A stretch of DNA of 64,000 nt from Polyangium jinanense (GTDB lineage: Bacteria; Myxococcota; Polyangia; Polyangiales; Polyangiaceae): contig NZ_JAGTJJ010000046.1 in NCBI RefSeq assembly GCF_028435365.1, positions 28,178 through 92,177 of the forward strand. The letters are read 5' to 3'. Position 1 is the stretch's first letter, and every line of letters begins with the position of its first letter. The notes below the pieces were generated by a model, which was not told the DNA's origin, did not search any database, and saw only the letters and a list, made by a program, of their open reading frames with translations. Made by a program: the position numbers and the translations under genes. This document shows positions 35,652-44,346 of the stretch, one piece after another.

Positions 35652-37100
35652 ATGACGATGCAGCACAAGAAACGCTCCCTCTCGGACGAGCGCTCGAGGA
35701 ACCCGGCCGTCGACGATTACGATTTTTTCGCTCGGTGCCTGCAGGCGTACGGCGAGAGCGACCTCTACGCCGACATCGAGACCTGGCGCATCGAGGACAA
35801 CCCGTACCGGCGCCCGCTGCGGCCGCACGTGTTCAAGGACCTGAACTTCCAGAAGCCGCTCGCCCGTGAGGAGCTGCTCACCTCCGCCAGCCTGACCGCG
35901 TGTCGCACGCTGCTCACCATTTACGAGAGCGACTTCGTCCTGCTCCCGCGACGCGACCTCGCGTCGAAGCGCGCCGATATGGACGAATTCTACGGGCGGC
36001 GCGCGCAGGTCCTCGGCGCCATCGTGCGCCCGTGGCTGGAGTCGTATCTGTTCGGCTTCCTCGATGACGCGATCTCGACCTCCGGCCGCTGGACGCTCTC
36101 CTCCATGAGCGAGTATTTCGAGAGCTTCATCGCCGAGGAGCGGCGGCGGTCCGATGGCTCGATGGCCACTGCCATCCTCACCTCGGAGTACCCGCAGCAT
36201 GCGGCCCGGACGTGCCTCGTCCAGCTCGCGAGCGATTTTCTCCTCGAATCGTCCGCGATGGGGCGGAACGTGGGCGGCAGCTACGGGCCGCTCCAGTCGG
36301 AGATGTTCAAGATCCTCATCGACGAGCTCGGCTATGGTGTCCATCGGACCCGGCACAGCTCGCTCTACGAGGGCACCATGGAGAGCGTCGGCCTCGCCTC
36401 GACGCCGCACACCTACTGGCAGTTTTACCTGACGTCGTCGCTCCTCCTGAACAACTATTACAATTATGTGTGCCGCAATCACGGCCGGTTTTTCCGCTAC
36501 ATCGGGGCTCTCTTCCAGGCCGAGACCACCTTCATCGAGATGTGCCGCCGCATGGCCGACACGCTGCGCAAGGTCTTCGGCCCGGGCGTCGATGTCCGTT
36601 ACTTCCAGGAGCACGCCCATATCAATCAGCATCGCAGCCGGATGGTCTTCGACAGGATGATCCTGCCGGCCGTGGAGATGTTCGGGGAGGGGATCATCCC
36701 GGACATCGTGCGCGGCTTCGAGGAGGGCAAGCTCCTCGCCGGGATCGCGAAGCAGGACTACCTCGATCAGGTCGCCTGGTCCGACAGCAGCGCCCACTGG
36801 AAACTGCTGGCCCCGGCGATCCACCGAAACATCGAGCATAGCCGGGAGAAGCCGAAGGTGCAGCGGTTCATCGAGCCACGCGGCGAGCTCTCGGTGACCC
36901 ACGTGCACGACGGCGACGCGCTCTGCTTCATCCAGTCCGGCATCCTGCGGTTCGTGACCGGCCACGAGCGGTCGGTGCTGCTGCACGCGGGGGAGGGGAC
37001 GGTGATCCGTCGCAATCGGCTGCACGGCGCGCTCATCGAGTCCGAGGAGTGCACCTACGACATCCATTCCATTGGAGATTACGAGCAATGGCTGTCGTGA
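35652..37100 (+). CDS. sznF: SznF-like N-nitrosourea-forming metalloenzyme: heme-oxygenase-like diiron domain plus cupin
   Basis: 482 residues from ATG 35652 (ATG 35658 is also possible). Three parts: helical N-terminal region (1-145), heme-oxygenase-like diiron oxidase domain (about 150-345), C-terminal cupin (about 400-482). Compared with the ligands I recall for SznF, all positions fall at a constant offset of +10: Glu199, Glu225, His235, Glu291 and His321 for the diiron site, and His417, His419 and His458 for the mononuclear cupin iron. This fit over the whole chain argues for a true homologue. SznF hydroxylates N-omega-methylarginine twice, then the cupin rearranges it to the N-nitrosourea. 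Oddity: the positions of the last two diiron ligands are Asn325 and Arg328 instead of Asp and His, with His327 alongside; activity of the oxygenase site is therefore uncertain. Confidence 0.88.
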   Translation: MTMQHKKRSLSDERSRNPAVDDYDFFARCLQAYGESDLYADIETWRIEDNPYRRPLRPHVFKDLNFQKPLAREELLTSASLTACRTLLTIYESDFVLLPRRDLASKRADMDEFYGRRAQVLGAIVRPWLESYLFGFLDDAISTSGRWTLSSMSEYFESFIAEERRRSDGSMATAILTSEYPQHAARTCLVQLASDFLLESSAMGRNVGGSYGPLQSEMFKILIDELGYGVHRTRHSSLYEGTMESVGLASTPHTYWQFYLTSSLLLNNYYNYVCRNHGRFFRYIGALFQAETTFIEMCRRMADTLRKVFGPGVDVRYFQEHAHINQHRSRMVFDRMILPAVEMFGEGIIPDIVRGFEEGKLLAGIAKQDYLDQVAWSDSSAHWKLLAPAIHRNIEHSREKPKVQRFIEPRGELSVTHVHDGDALCFIQSGILRFVTGHERSVLLHAGEGTVIRRNRLHGALIESEECTYDIHSIGDYEQWLS

Positions 37101-37192
37101 TGGGCCGCTCGTCATGCGACCCGGGCGTTGACTCGATCCACCGCCTGGTGTAGGGTTTTCACATTCAGGTGGCGCCATGAAGGTCTTCCGGT

Positions 37193-37241
37193 AGCAACGC
37201 GGTTCTCTCGCCGGGCGGGTCCCCCCGCCGCCCGCGTTGCT
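37193..37241 (+). terminator. Strong hairpin downstream of the sznF-like gene
   Basis: AGCAACGCGG at 37193-37202 pairs with CCGCGTTGCT at 37232-37241 (ten base pairs), and the loop contains a second stem GGGCGGG/CCCCGCC. No run of T follows, so it may stop transcription only weakly or protect the 3' end. Confidence 0.5.
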
Positions 37242-37330
37242 CATGCCGGCGCGCTTCGTCGCCGTTCGTCCCGCGCTCACATTGCGCGAGCGAGCCGGCC
37301 TGCGTTCGACCTTCGCCCCCCGAGGACCTC

Positions 37331-37819
37331 ATGGCGCCCTGTCTTCCGCTTGCCATCAAGCTCACCCGCCGCGCCGTCGCGCGGCGTGACCTCTTCTGCG
37401 AGCTCGTTCAGAAAATCACGAAACCTTCCCAGGCCGAGGCGGCCTTCGCGTTTCATGCATTCGCGTTCAAGGCGGACGAGCATGCATTCGCCCGCGAGCT
37501 TCTCTCCCGCCGTACCGAGCTCTGGCTCTTCCGCGCGAACCAGCGCGCCTTTTGTGGCGATTTCCTGGCCGTCGACATGTCGAACCCGCGGCGGGTGCAG
37601 CGGCGGGCGTACGTGATCGAGCTGAAGCGGGGGATGCCGGTGCGGATTGGCGGTGGGGCGGTGGGGCTACAGCTCCAGAATGCAACGGTCGCCGTGCGAA
37701 CGCTCGCGCGGGAGCGTGGGTTGCTCGGGGACGAGGCCACGTGCGTCACCGTGTCGGGGGATGGGGCGGAGATCATCGGGATGTTCACGTCAGCGCGTTT
37801 GACGACGGAGTACGCGTAA
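37331..37819 (+). CDS. Hypothetical protein, 162 aa
   Basis: ATG 37331 follows GAGG at five bases. The protein is alpha/beta with a helical first half (LFCELVQKITKPSQAEAAFA, then FHAFAFKADEHAFARELL) and a second half of strands (RRAYVIELKRGMPVRIGGGA, then TVSGDGAEIIGMFTSARL). No signal peptide, membrane segment or known motif. The family is not recognised. The spacing to the nitrosourea-type operon (a hairpin and 230 bases) suggests a separate unit. Confidence 0.6.
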   Translation: MAPCLPLAIKLTRRAVARRDLFCELVQKITKPSQAEAAFAFHAFAFKADEHAFARELLSRRTELWLFRANQRAFCGDFLAVDMSNPRRVQRRAYVIELKRGMPVRIGGGAVGLQLQNATVAVRTLARERGLLGDEATCVTVSGDGAEIIGMFTSARLTTEYA

Positions 37820-37912
37820 GGCGTCTCTCCAAACGGCAGCGTGAAAATCGTGCTTGCGACTGGGACCACGCGCGTGAGCCTGTGTATGAAACCGCGCTCT
37901 GCTGGAGAGATC

Positions 37913-39793
37913 ATGGCAAAGTCGACAAATTGGCCCGTTCTGTCTCGTGTATCCGATCTGTCTCCGCCGCTTTCCGGTCGACCGGCGGCAGTCGACGAGA
38001 CCATCGTGGTCGCGCCTCGCGGCCAGTACGTCGCGGTCTTCGATGCCCTCCCGCCCGATGGCGAGAACGAGCGCGACGACAAGGACGCGCTCCGGGTCCG
38101 CGTCTTCTCGCATGACGGGCGCACCTTCACCGAGGTCCTCGACCACACCCCGGCGCGCATCGGCTACCGCTTCGGGGACGCCCGGCTCGGGAAGGCGGCG
38201 GTGTCGGATGCCGGCGTCGTCGCCTTCGCCGTGGGGAGCACGATCCACGTCGTCCGACCCGGCGGAAGCGCGTCGAAGATCGAGGCGCCCGGCGCGTGGT
38301 TCTTCTTCGATCCCATCACGCCCGAGCGGCTGCGCCTCATCGTGTACCGCGACGGCGGTGAGGTGATCGAGACGCACGACACGAGCACGAACACCCTCGT
38401 CGACACGCTCCGCATCGGCAACAGCGGAGGCCTCCCGCCGCAGGTCGATCCAGCGACCGGCGATGTCCTGCTCTACGACGGCTGGTACGCGCGCGAGGGC
38501 GGTGCCTTCACCCCGATCGATGGCGGCCAGAGCCCCGGCCATGTGCTCCGCGTCGGACGTGGCACGCTCCACCTCGGTCATGACGTCGAGCAACCCGGCG
38601 CCACGCAACGCCGCGGCCGCGACGGCACGGAGATCCCGGTGCCCGAGGCGTTTCAGGTCTGGCGACGCGCGGACGCCTGGCGCGCGCGTAACCCGATGCT
38701 CGCGAGCGTCGACGGTCGCTTCATCCTCGGCCGCTATGTCGGCAAGAACACGCTCTTCGACGCGGAGCGCCTCGAGCCGGAGGAGCTGCCCGTGGTGCCG
38801 CCCCAGCATACGCTGCGCGGCTCGGGGATCTGGGCGCTCCTCGACGACCACCTGGCGATCGGATCGCGCTTCGGCCTCTTCCTCGTCGACCTGCGCACGG
38901 GGCGCCCGATCGGCGACGGGCCCGTGGCGCTGCTCGGCCTCGCGCTCGCCGGCGAGCGTGTCGTCACCCTCCATGAAGACGGTGTCCGCGTCGACGGCGG
39001 CGCGCCCATCCCGGTCACGCCGACCGTCGAGCCCGTCCTCGATGGGCTCCGGATCTCGCCCGGAGGCCGCTGGGCGGCGGTGCGCTGCGGCCATGACGGC
39101 TTCCCGGTGGTGATCCTCGATCTCGCCGAGGGCCGCGAAGTGCGGCGGATCGAGCCTGCCGCGACCGTCGCGTGGATCGACGGGGATCGGCTCGCCGTCC
39201 ACGGCTCCACCGGTCTGCGCGTGCTCGACGTGACGACCGGCGTGATCACGGCGCTCGGTGACCTCCCGGGCTCCGCTTGCCTCGGCAGCGACGGCGCGGG
39301 CCGCTTCTTCGTCGGCACCGACGCGACGCTTGTCGAGCGCGACGCAAGCGGCGCGGTTTTGCGCACGCTCCCGGTCCCGAAGAAGCTCAAGGGCTACACG
39401 TGGCCCTCGGAGCTCGTCGTCCACGGGAGCGAGGTCTACGCGCTCGCGAGGTGCCGCATCTTCCGCTGGGACGCGGCCGGCAACTGCGAGCGGCTCAACG
39501 CGCTCGAGAACGGCATCGGGGGCGCGAAGACCGATCCGAAGTTCTCCGACGGCCCCTTGCGCAGCGTGGCCGTGAGCCACGACGGCCGCTGGCTCGCCGT
39601 GACCGCGAAGACGAAGAGCCACGCGCTTGGTGTCGTCGTCTGCGATCGCGAGGGCACGATCGCCGCATGGACGGGCCCGATCTTCGGCCGCCGGAGCGTC
39701 CATGGCGAGCGCGCCTTCTGCGCCTTCCGCGGCAAGACGCTCGTGGTCGGCACCGAGCACGGCGACGTCGGCGTGTACGCGCTGCCTGCCTGA
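37913..39793 (+). CDS. Beta-propeller (WD40-like) protein, 626 aa
   Basis: ATG 37913 (MAKSTNWPVLSRV) has GGAG upstream; the frame is open from 37841. The whole length is made of short strand repeats such as PRGQYVAVFDALPPDGEN, SPGGRWAAVRCGHDGFPVVIL and VSHDGRWLAVTAKTKSHAL, typical of propeller blades that read S/D-x-D/G-G-R-W-x-A-V. No signal peptide is present, so it is cytosolic, unlike most large propellers in this region. It is convergent with the 1007-residue gene (stops 20 bases apart). A binding or scaffolding role is likely; the partner is unknown. Confidence 0.75.
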   Translation: MAKSTNWPVLSRVSDLSPPLSGRPAAVDETIVVAPRGQYVAVFDALPPDGENERDDKDALRVRVFSHDGRTFTEVLDHTPARIGYRFGDARLGKAAVSDAGVVAFAVGSTIHVVRPGGSASKIEAPGAWFFFDPITPERLRLIVYRDGGEVIETHDTSTNTLVDTLRIGNSGGLPPQVDPATGDVLLYDGWYAREGGAFTPIDGGQSPGHVLRVGRGTLHLGHDVEQPGATQRRGRDGTEIPVPEAFQVWRRADAWRARNPMLASVDGRFILGRYVGKNTLFDAERLEPEELPVVPPQHTLRGSGIWALLDDHLAIGSRFGLFLVDLRTGRPIGDGPVALLGLALAGERVVTLHEDGVRVDGGAPIPVTPTVEPVLDGLRISPGGRWAAVRCGHDGFPVVILDLAEGREVRRIEPAATVAWIDGDRLAVHGSTGLRVLDVTTGVITALGDLPGSACLGSDGAGRFFVGTDATLVERDASGAVLRTLPVPKKLKGYTWPSELVVHGSEVYALARCRIFRWDAAGNCERLNALENGIGGAKTDPKFSDGPLRSVAVSHDGRWLAVTAKTKSHALGVVVCDREGTIAAWTGPIFGRRSVHGERAFCAFRGKTLVVGTEHGDVGVYALPA

Positions 39794-39813
39794 GAAACCG
39801 GGATCTCCCGAGG

Positions 39814-42800
39814 TCACGCGATTTTTCTCCAGTAGATGCCGTAAAGCGAGGTGACGTCGCCGTTGATCCGCGACGAAAGGTCGTCGTACACGCGCGTCAT
39901 GAGGACGCCGTTCGGCTCGCAGAGCGCCCGCAGCCGGTGTACGACGCGTCGTGGCTGCGTCGTATAGTCGGGCGGCAGCGGGCCCAAGCCGCCGTACCGC
40001 GTGGCAATCGCGACGAGGCGAATCCCGAGCGGCCGGCAGAGCGCTTGCTCGATGGCCTCGACGATCGCGAAGCGCAACCACGGCATCTGTCTTCGCAAAT
40101 AGAGTCCGTTCAAGAGGACCGCGGGCCCATCCTCGCAGAGCCCGAAGCCGCCAAACACGAACCCCTGCGCCTCCGCGACGCCCGCGCGGGGCGCGCGCAC
40201 GACCTGAAAGCAGAAGGAGAGCGGGTCCTTCCAGAGCGAGAGCACCATGCGCTGGGTGCTCACATCACGCCCGTACGCATACATGGAGCTCGTGCTGTTG
40301 AAGCAGCACGGCACGCAGTCGGCGAAGCGCAAGAACGCCGCGAAATCGCGCCGTTTGTCGAGGTACCGCAGCACGAGGACGCCGCTCGATCCGAGGGGCA
40401 GCGGCCGCGCGAGCGCGGGCACGGGCGGCGCGCCCTGGACGAGCGCCTGTACGGCTTGGTCGGCGCCGGGCAAGTGTCGGCGCAGGCGCGCGATCGGGCC
40501 GACGGCGACCGGGCCGACGTCCTTCTGCAAGCGCTCCACGATGCGCTGCCAATCGTGCTCACTCCACACGGCTGCGTTGTGCCCCGGCGACACGGGGCAT
40601 AACGCGGAGAGCAGTCGCAGCCGATCCGGCTCCTCGGCGAGCCCACGCACGAAGTCCTCGGGATCGCCCTGGAACAGTGCTTCGCGACGTTCGAGGATCT
40701 GGCGCACGCGCTCCTCGCCGGTCGCCGGCAGATCGGGCGTGTCCACGATCGCCAGCACCTCCGGGCCGGGAGGCGTGCCGACATCACGCGTAAAGGTCCG
40801 GACGAAGTCGGCGAGCCACGTGGAGGCACGATCGCCGAGGCGCAACATGAGGCGCGTGAACGTGCGGCCGTGCGCGCTCGCGGTGCCCGGCGGGAACAAG
40901 CCCCGAGCCTCGATTTGCGTCGCAGCCCATGGTGCCTGTCGATCCCGCGCGAAGACCTCGTACTGCTCGACGAAGATCTCCGTCGCGCGCTGGGGCGCGA
41001 GCGCGGCGAGCGCGCCGAACAGAGTTCTTCTGGTCTGCGCATGCCCGCTGCGTTCCACGGAGCGCACGAGCGCGTGTTGCAGGACGATCGTGGCCTGCTC
41101 CCCGCCGAGGTTCTGGAGGCAACGAATCCGCGATGTCGTGGCGGCACGCGCCTCCTCGCCGCCCGCGGGATCCTTGTCGAGTACGCGGCGCAGATAGGCG
41201 CGGCCCGCGTCGATCAGCGCCACGCGGCGCCGCTTGCGCATGTTCGTGAACGAGATCCCCTCGTCGTAATGGGCGCGCGCGGCGCCGAGCGCGTCGCGGA
41301 AACGTGGATCAAGACGGCAGCGATCCCAGCTCGACGTCGGGCCGAGCGCGCCGAGCGCAAAGGCTGCCTCGGGCGTGACGTGGCCGCCGACATCGAGATC
41401 CGCGAGCGTATCCCGCAGCGTGGAGGCGCTCTCGAGAAGGTCCAGGCAGTGCTCCGTGATCCGCGTGGCGTTGAGCACGTCCGCCTTCCACCAGCGCACC
41501 TCGTGTGGCTCTCCTTCGTCCGGATGAAGCAGGTTGTTCCAATATGCGGTGTTCCTGAAGAGCACGCGTCGCAGCGAAGCATCGTCGAATGCACGAGCCA
41601 CGAGCTCACGCGGCAGCAGGGCGTCACGTCCGTAGCCCGTGCGCGCACAAAAGATCCCGATCCGGACGAGCCATGCTTCGCGGGCCAGCTTGGTCTCCAT
41701 CGGCTCGGGCTCGCCGGGGAGCCGCGGCTCGTGCAGCGCTGCGCGCCGCGGTGGGACGAGCAGCGTCATCGGCAAGGCAACCACGCGCTTCTCGGCCCGC
41801 CGCACGAGGCCCGCATCGAGATCGAGGCGCGCGAGCAAGAGCTGGATCGCGGGCGCGAGCGCCGGATCCTCCACGCGCTGGATCCGTCGCCGCGCCGCGA
41901 GCCGCTCGCCGTGATCGGCGAAAAACGCCGCGATGGCGAGCTCGGCACGACCTCGCAGATATCGCCCCGGCGCGTGCGCGAGCAGCGCCTCGGCGTGGTC
42001 CAGCCGCTCCGCATGGAGCGCAGCGCCGATCGCGCCGAGCCAGCCGTGATTCCACGCGTTTCGATGCCGCACGGCGCGCAGAAGCGCGATGACCCCGGCG
42101 GGCCCACGCTCCGGATACCGCGCAATCGCCAGGAGCGCGCGCGCCTCTTGTCCTGCGCTGCCTTCGATGCGCGTCCGCATTTCCTCGGCGATGCGCGACG
42201 CCTCCCCGCCCATCACGAAGAGTTCGCGCACGAGCGGCAGCGACGGCCGATACATGCGCGCCTCCTCCAGCGAATCGAGATTCCCCACGAACGAGTACGA
42301 GCGCTCGCGCCCCGGGTGTTGCTCGATCCCGTCCTCGATCCGCGCGAGGGCGCGCTCGCGCAGCCATCCCTTCGGCAAGGCCCTCGCGCGTTCGAGGGCC
42401 TCGCGCCGCCGGCCGCTCGCAAGCTCGATGCTGAAGCGATGGATCCGCGCGGATTCGACGCTGCCGAAGAGCCCTTCCGCGCGCTCGGCGATCCGCGCGA
42501 TGGCCCGCGGGGCGGGGCTTTCCTCCGCCGCGAGCCGCTCCTCCAGATACGTCACGAGCAGCGCTCCCGCCGGACCGGCCTCGCAGTCCTCTCGTGCGCC
42601 CACGAGCGAGCGCAGCGACGAGAGGATCTCGCCGGAAAGCTCGCCTTCGCGGGCGACGGACCCGAGATATCGCCGCTCCAGCGCGCGCGCAGCGGCGGCG
42701 AGGTGAATCAACGTGCCGGCACGCACGGCGGGCCGGCGGAGATCTGCGGAAATGGAGACCATTCGACGAACAAAAACGATCACACGCGCCATCGAGTCCG

Positions 42801-42837
42801 TCGCAAACGGGTTCGATGCGCCATAGGCGGAGTCCAT
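39814..42837 (-). CDS. Large hypothetical protein with TPR-like repeats, 1007 aa
   Basis: ATG 42837 (MDSAYGASNPF); ATG 42792 (MARVIVFVRRM) is an alternative. The first 400 residues are helical repeats with short-chain TPR character (ALARIEDGIEQHPGRERSYS, RAELAIAAFFADHGERLA). The middle contains a helical region with WNNLLHPDEGEPHEVRWWK. The last about 250 residues form an alpha/beta domain with RYLDKRRDFAAFLRFADCVP, QGFVFGGFGLCEDGPAVLLN and LRFAIVEAIEQAL, which faintly resembles an acyltransferase (GNAT) fold; I would not assign it. No signal peptide. It is divergent from the YcaQ gene across 293 bases in which I see no gene. Confidence 0.72.
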   Translation of the reverse strand: MDSAYGASNPFATDSMARVIVFVRRMVSISADLRRPAVRAGTLIHLAAAARALERRYLGSVAREGELSGEILSSLRSLVGAREDCEAGPAGALLVTYLEERLAAEESPAPRAIARIAERAEGLFGSVESARIHRFSIELASGRRREALERARALPKGWLRERALARIEDGIEQHPGRERSYSFVGNLDSLEEARMYRPSLPLVRELFVMGGEASRIAEEMRTRIEGSAGQEARALLAIARYPERGPAGVIALLRAVRHRNAWNHGWLGAIGAALHAERLDHAEALLAHAPGRYLRGRAELAIAAFFADHGERLAARRRIQRVEDPALAPAIQLLLARLDLDAGLVRRAEKRVVALPMTLLVPPRRAALHEPRLPGEPEPMETKLAREAWLVRIGIFCARTGYGRDALLPRELVARAFDDASLRRVLFRNTAYWNNLLHPDEGEPHEVRWWKADVLNATRITEHCLDLLESASTLRDTLADLDVGGHVTPEAAFALGALGPTSSWDRCRLDPRFRDALGAARAHYDEGISFTNMRKRRRVALIDAGRAYLRRVLDKDPAGGEEARAATTSRIRCLQNLGGEQATIVLQHALVRSVERSGHAQTRRTLFGALAALAPQRATEIFVEQYEVFARDRQAPWAATQIEARGLFPPGTASAHGRTFTRLMLRLGDRASTWLADFVRTFTRDVGTPPGPEVLAIVDTPDLPATGEERVRQILERREALFQGDPEDFVRGLAEEPDRLRLLSALCPVSPGHNAAVWSEHDWQRIVERLQKDVGPVAVGPIARLRRHLPGADQAVQALVQGAPPVPALARPLPLGSSGVLVLRYLDKRRDFAAFLRFADCVPCCFNSTSSMYAYGRDVSTQRMVLSLWKDPLSFCFQVVRAPRAGVAEAQGFVFGGFGLCEDGPAVLLNGLYLRRQMPWLRFAIVEAIEQALCRPLGIRLVAIATRYGGLGPLPPDYTTQPRRVVHRLRALCEPNGVLMTRVYDDLSSRINGDVTSLYGIYWRKIA

Positions 42838-43130
42838 GCGCTCCTCCTTCGGGCGGACGCGGACCGGATGGCGCGTGCGCGACGCGGCTTCGAAGGCCCG
42901 CAGATCACGTGCAGCGCGCGCACTCGTCCCCGTCCGCCCTGGGTACGAGAAACACCAGGGGCGACGATGTGGGACGGGCCTTCGCGCTTACACGAAGAAG
43001 AAGAGCATGGCGGCGTGAGCCTGCACGCGGGGAGGGGGCCTTGTCAAGAGCCGTCGCGGCTGCCCGCACGGCGTGGCGCTCGCGCCCCGTTTGGCCCTCG
43101 GACGTACCGCGGCTACCATGCGGGTCCCCC

Positions 43131-44342
43131 ATGAAGGAGAAGATCGACCTCTCGGCTAAGCAGGCACGGCGCATCGCCCTCGCGGCGCAAGGTTTTGCCG
43201 AAGCGCGGCCGGCGAGCGTGAACCGCCGCCACTTCGCCAAGACGGCGGACCGGCTGGGCGTGATCCAGCTCGACAGCGTCAACGTCCTTGTCCGCACGCA
43301 CTATCTCCCCGCATTCTCGCGGCTGGGCGTGTATCCGCAGGCGCTCCTTGAAAAGGAGGCCTGGGGGAAGAAACGGTCGCTCTTCGAGTACTGGGGGCAC
43401 GAGGCCTCGCTCATGCCGCTCGCGCTTCAGCCCTTGCTGCGCTGGCGCATGGCGCGCGCGCAGGCGGGGGAGCTGTGGGGCGGGCTCGCGCGCTTCGCCA
43501 AGGAGAAACGCGCGTATATCAAGAGCGTGCTCGCCGAGATCGAAAAGCGGGGGCCGGTCACGGGAGGTGATTTCGCCACGGGCCCGCGGGGTGCGTCCGG
43601 CTGGTGGTCGTGGTCCGATGGCAAGCGCGCGCTCGAATGGTTGTTCTGGGCCGGATACCTGACGACGGCGACGCGGCGTGGTTTCGAGCGGGTGTACGAT
43701 CTGACCGAGCGGGTCATGCCTGCCGACATCATGGGCTTGCCCACGCCGTCGGAGGCGGATGCCCAGCGCGAGCTCGTCCGCATGGCCGCGCGAGCCATGG
43801 GCATCGCGACCGAGGCCGACCTGCGCGATTATTTCCGATTGCCCTTGCAGGGAGCTCGCGCTCGGGTGCAGGAGCTCGTCGAGGCTGGCGAGCTCTTGCA
43901 GGTCTCGGTCGAGGGTTTTCACAAGCCGGCGTACCTGCATCCCGAGGCGCAAACGCCGCGCCGGATCGGCGCCCACGCGCTCCTTTCGCCGTTCGACAAC
44001 CTGATCTGGTTCCGCGACCGCACCGAGCGGCTCTTCGGGGTGAAGGTCCGGCTGGAGATCTATACGCCGGCCGAGAAGCGCACCCACGGCTATTACGTTT
44101 TGCCGTTCCTCGAAGGCGACACCATCACCGCGCGGGTGGATCTGAAGGCCGACCGCAAGGCCAGCGTGCTCCGGGTGCAGGCCTCTCACACCGAGCCCGG
44201 CGCGGGTCCGGACACGCCCGACCGATTGGCGGCGGAGCTCGCCCATATGGCCGAATGGCTCGGGATGGAGCGGGTCGAGGTGGCGGGGCGGGGGAACCTG
44301 GCGAACGCGCTCGGGGCAGCCGTCGCGGCGCTTTCTGCGTGA
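43131..44342 (+). CDS. ycaQ: YcaQ/AlkX-type DNA glycosylase (winged-helix, HTH_42)
   Basis: ATG 43131, 403 residues, the usual length. The N-terminal LSAKQARRIALAAQGF is characteristic, and LGVIQLDSVNVLVRTHYLP carries the catalytic Q-x-D signature of the YcaQ branch (Q-x-Q marks the AlkZ branch). WGHEASLMPLALQPLLRWRM and LSPFDNLIWFRDRTERLFG follow as in the family. These monofunctional glycosylases are built from tandem winged helices and remove N7-alkylguanines, including those in interstrand crosslinks. It lies 6 kb from the nitrosourea-type cluster, with three unrelated genes between, so a self-protection role is only a possibility. In-frame codons before 43131 are antisense to the neighbouring gene. 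Confidence 0.9.
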   Translation: MKEKIDLSAKQARRIALAAQGFAEARPASVNRRHFAKTADRLGVIQLDSVNVLVRTHYLPAFSRLGVYPQALLEKEAWGKKRSLFEYWGHEASLMPLALQPLLRWRMARAQAGELWGGLARFAKEKRAYIKSVLAEIEKRGPVTGGDFATGPRGASGWWSWSDGKRALEWLFWAGYLTTATRRGFERVYDLTERVMPADIMGLPTPSEADAQRELVRMAARAMGIATEADLRDYFRLPLQGARARVQELVEAGELLQVSVEGFHKPAYLHPEAQTPRRIGAHALLSPFDNLIWFRDRTERLFGVKVRLEIYTPAEKRTHGYYVLPFLEGDTITARVDLKADRKASVLRVQASHTEPGAGPDTPDRLAAELAHMAEWLGMERVEVAGRGNLANALGAAVAALSA

Positions 44343-44346
44343 CGAC

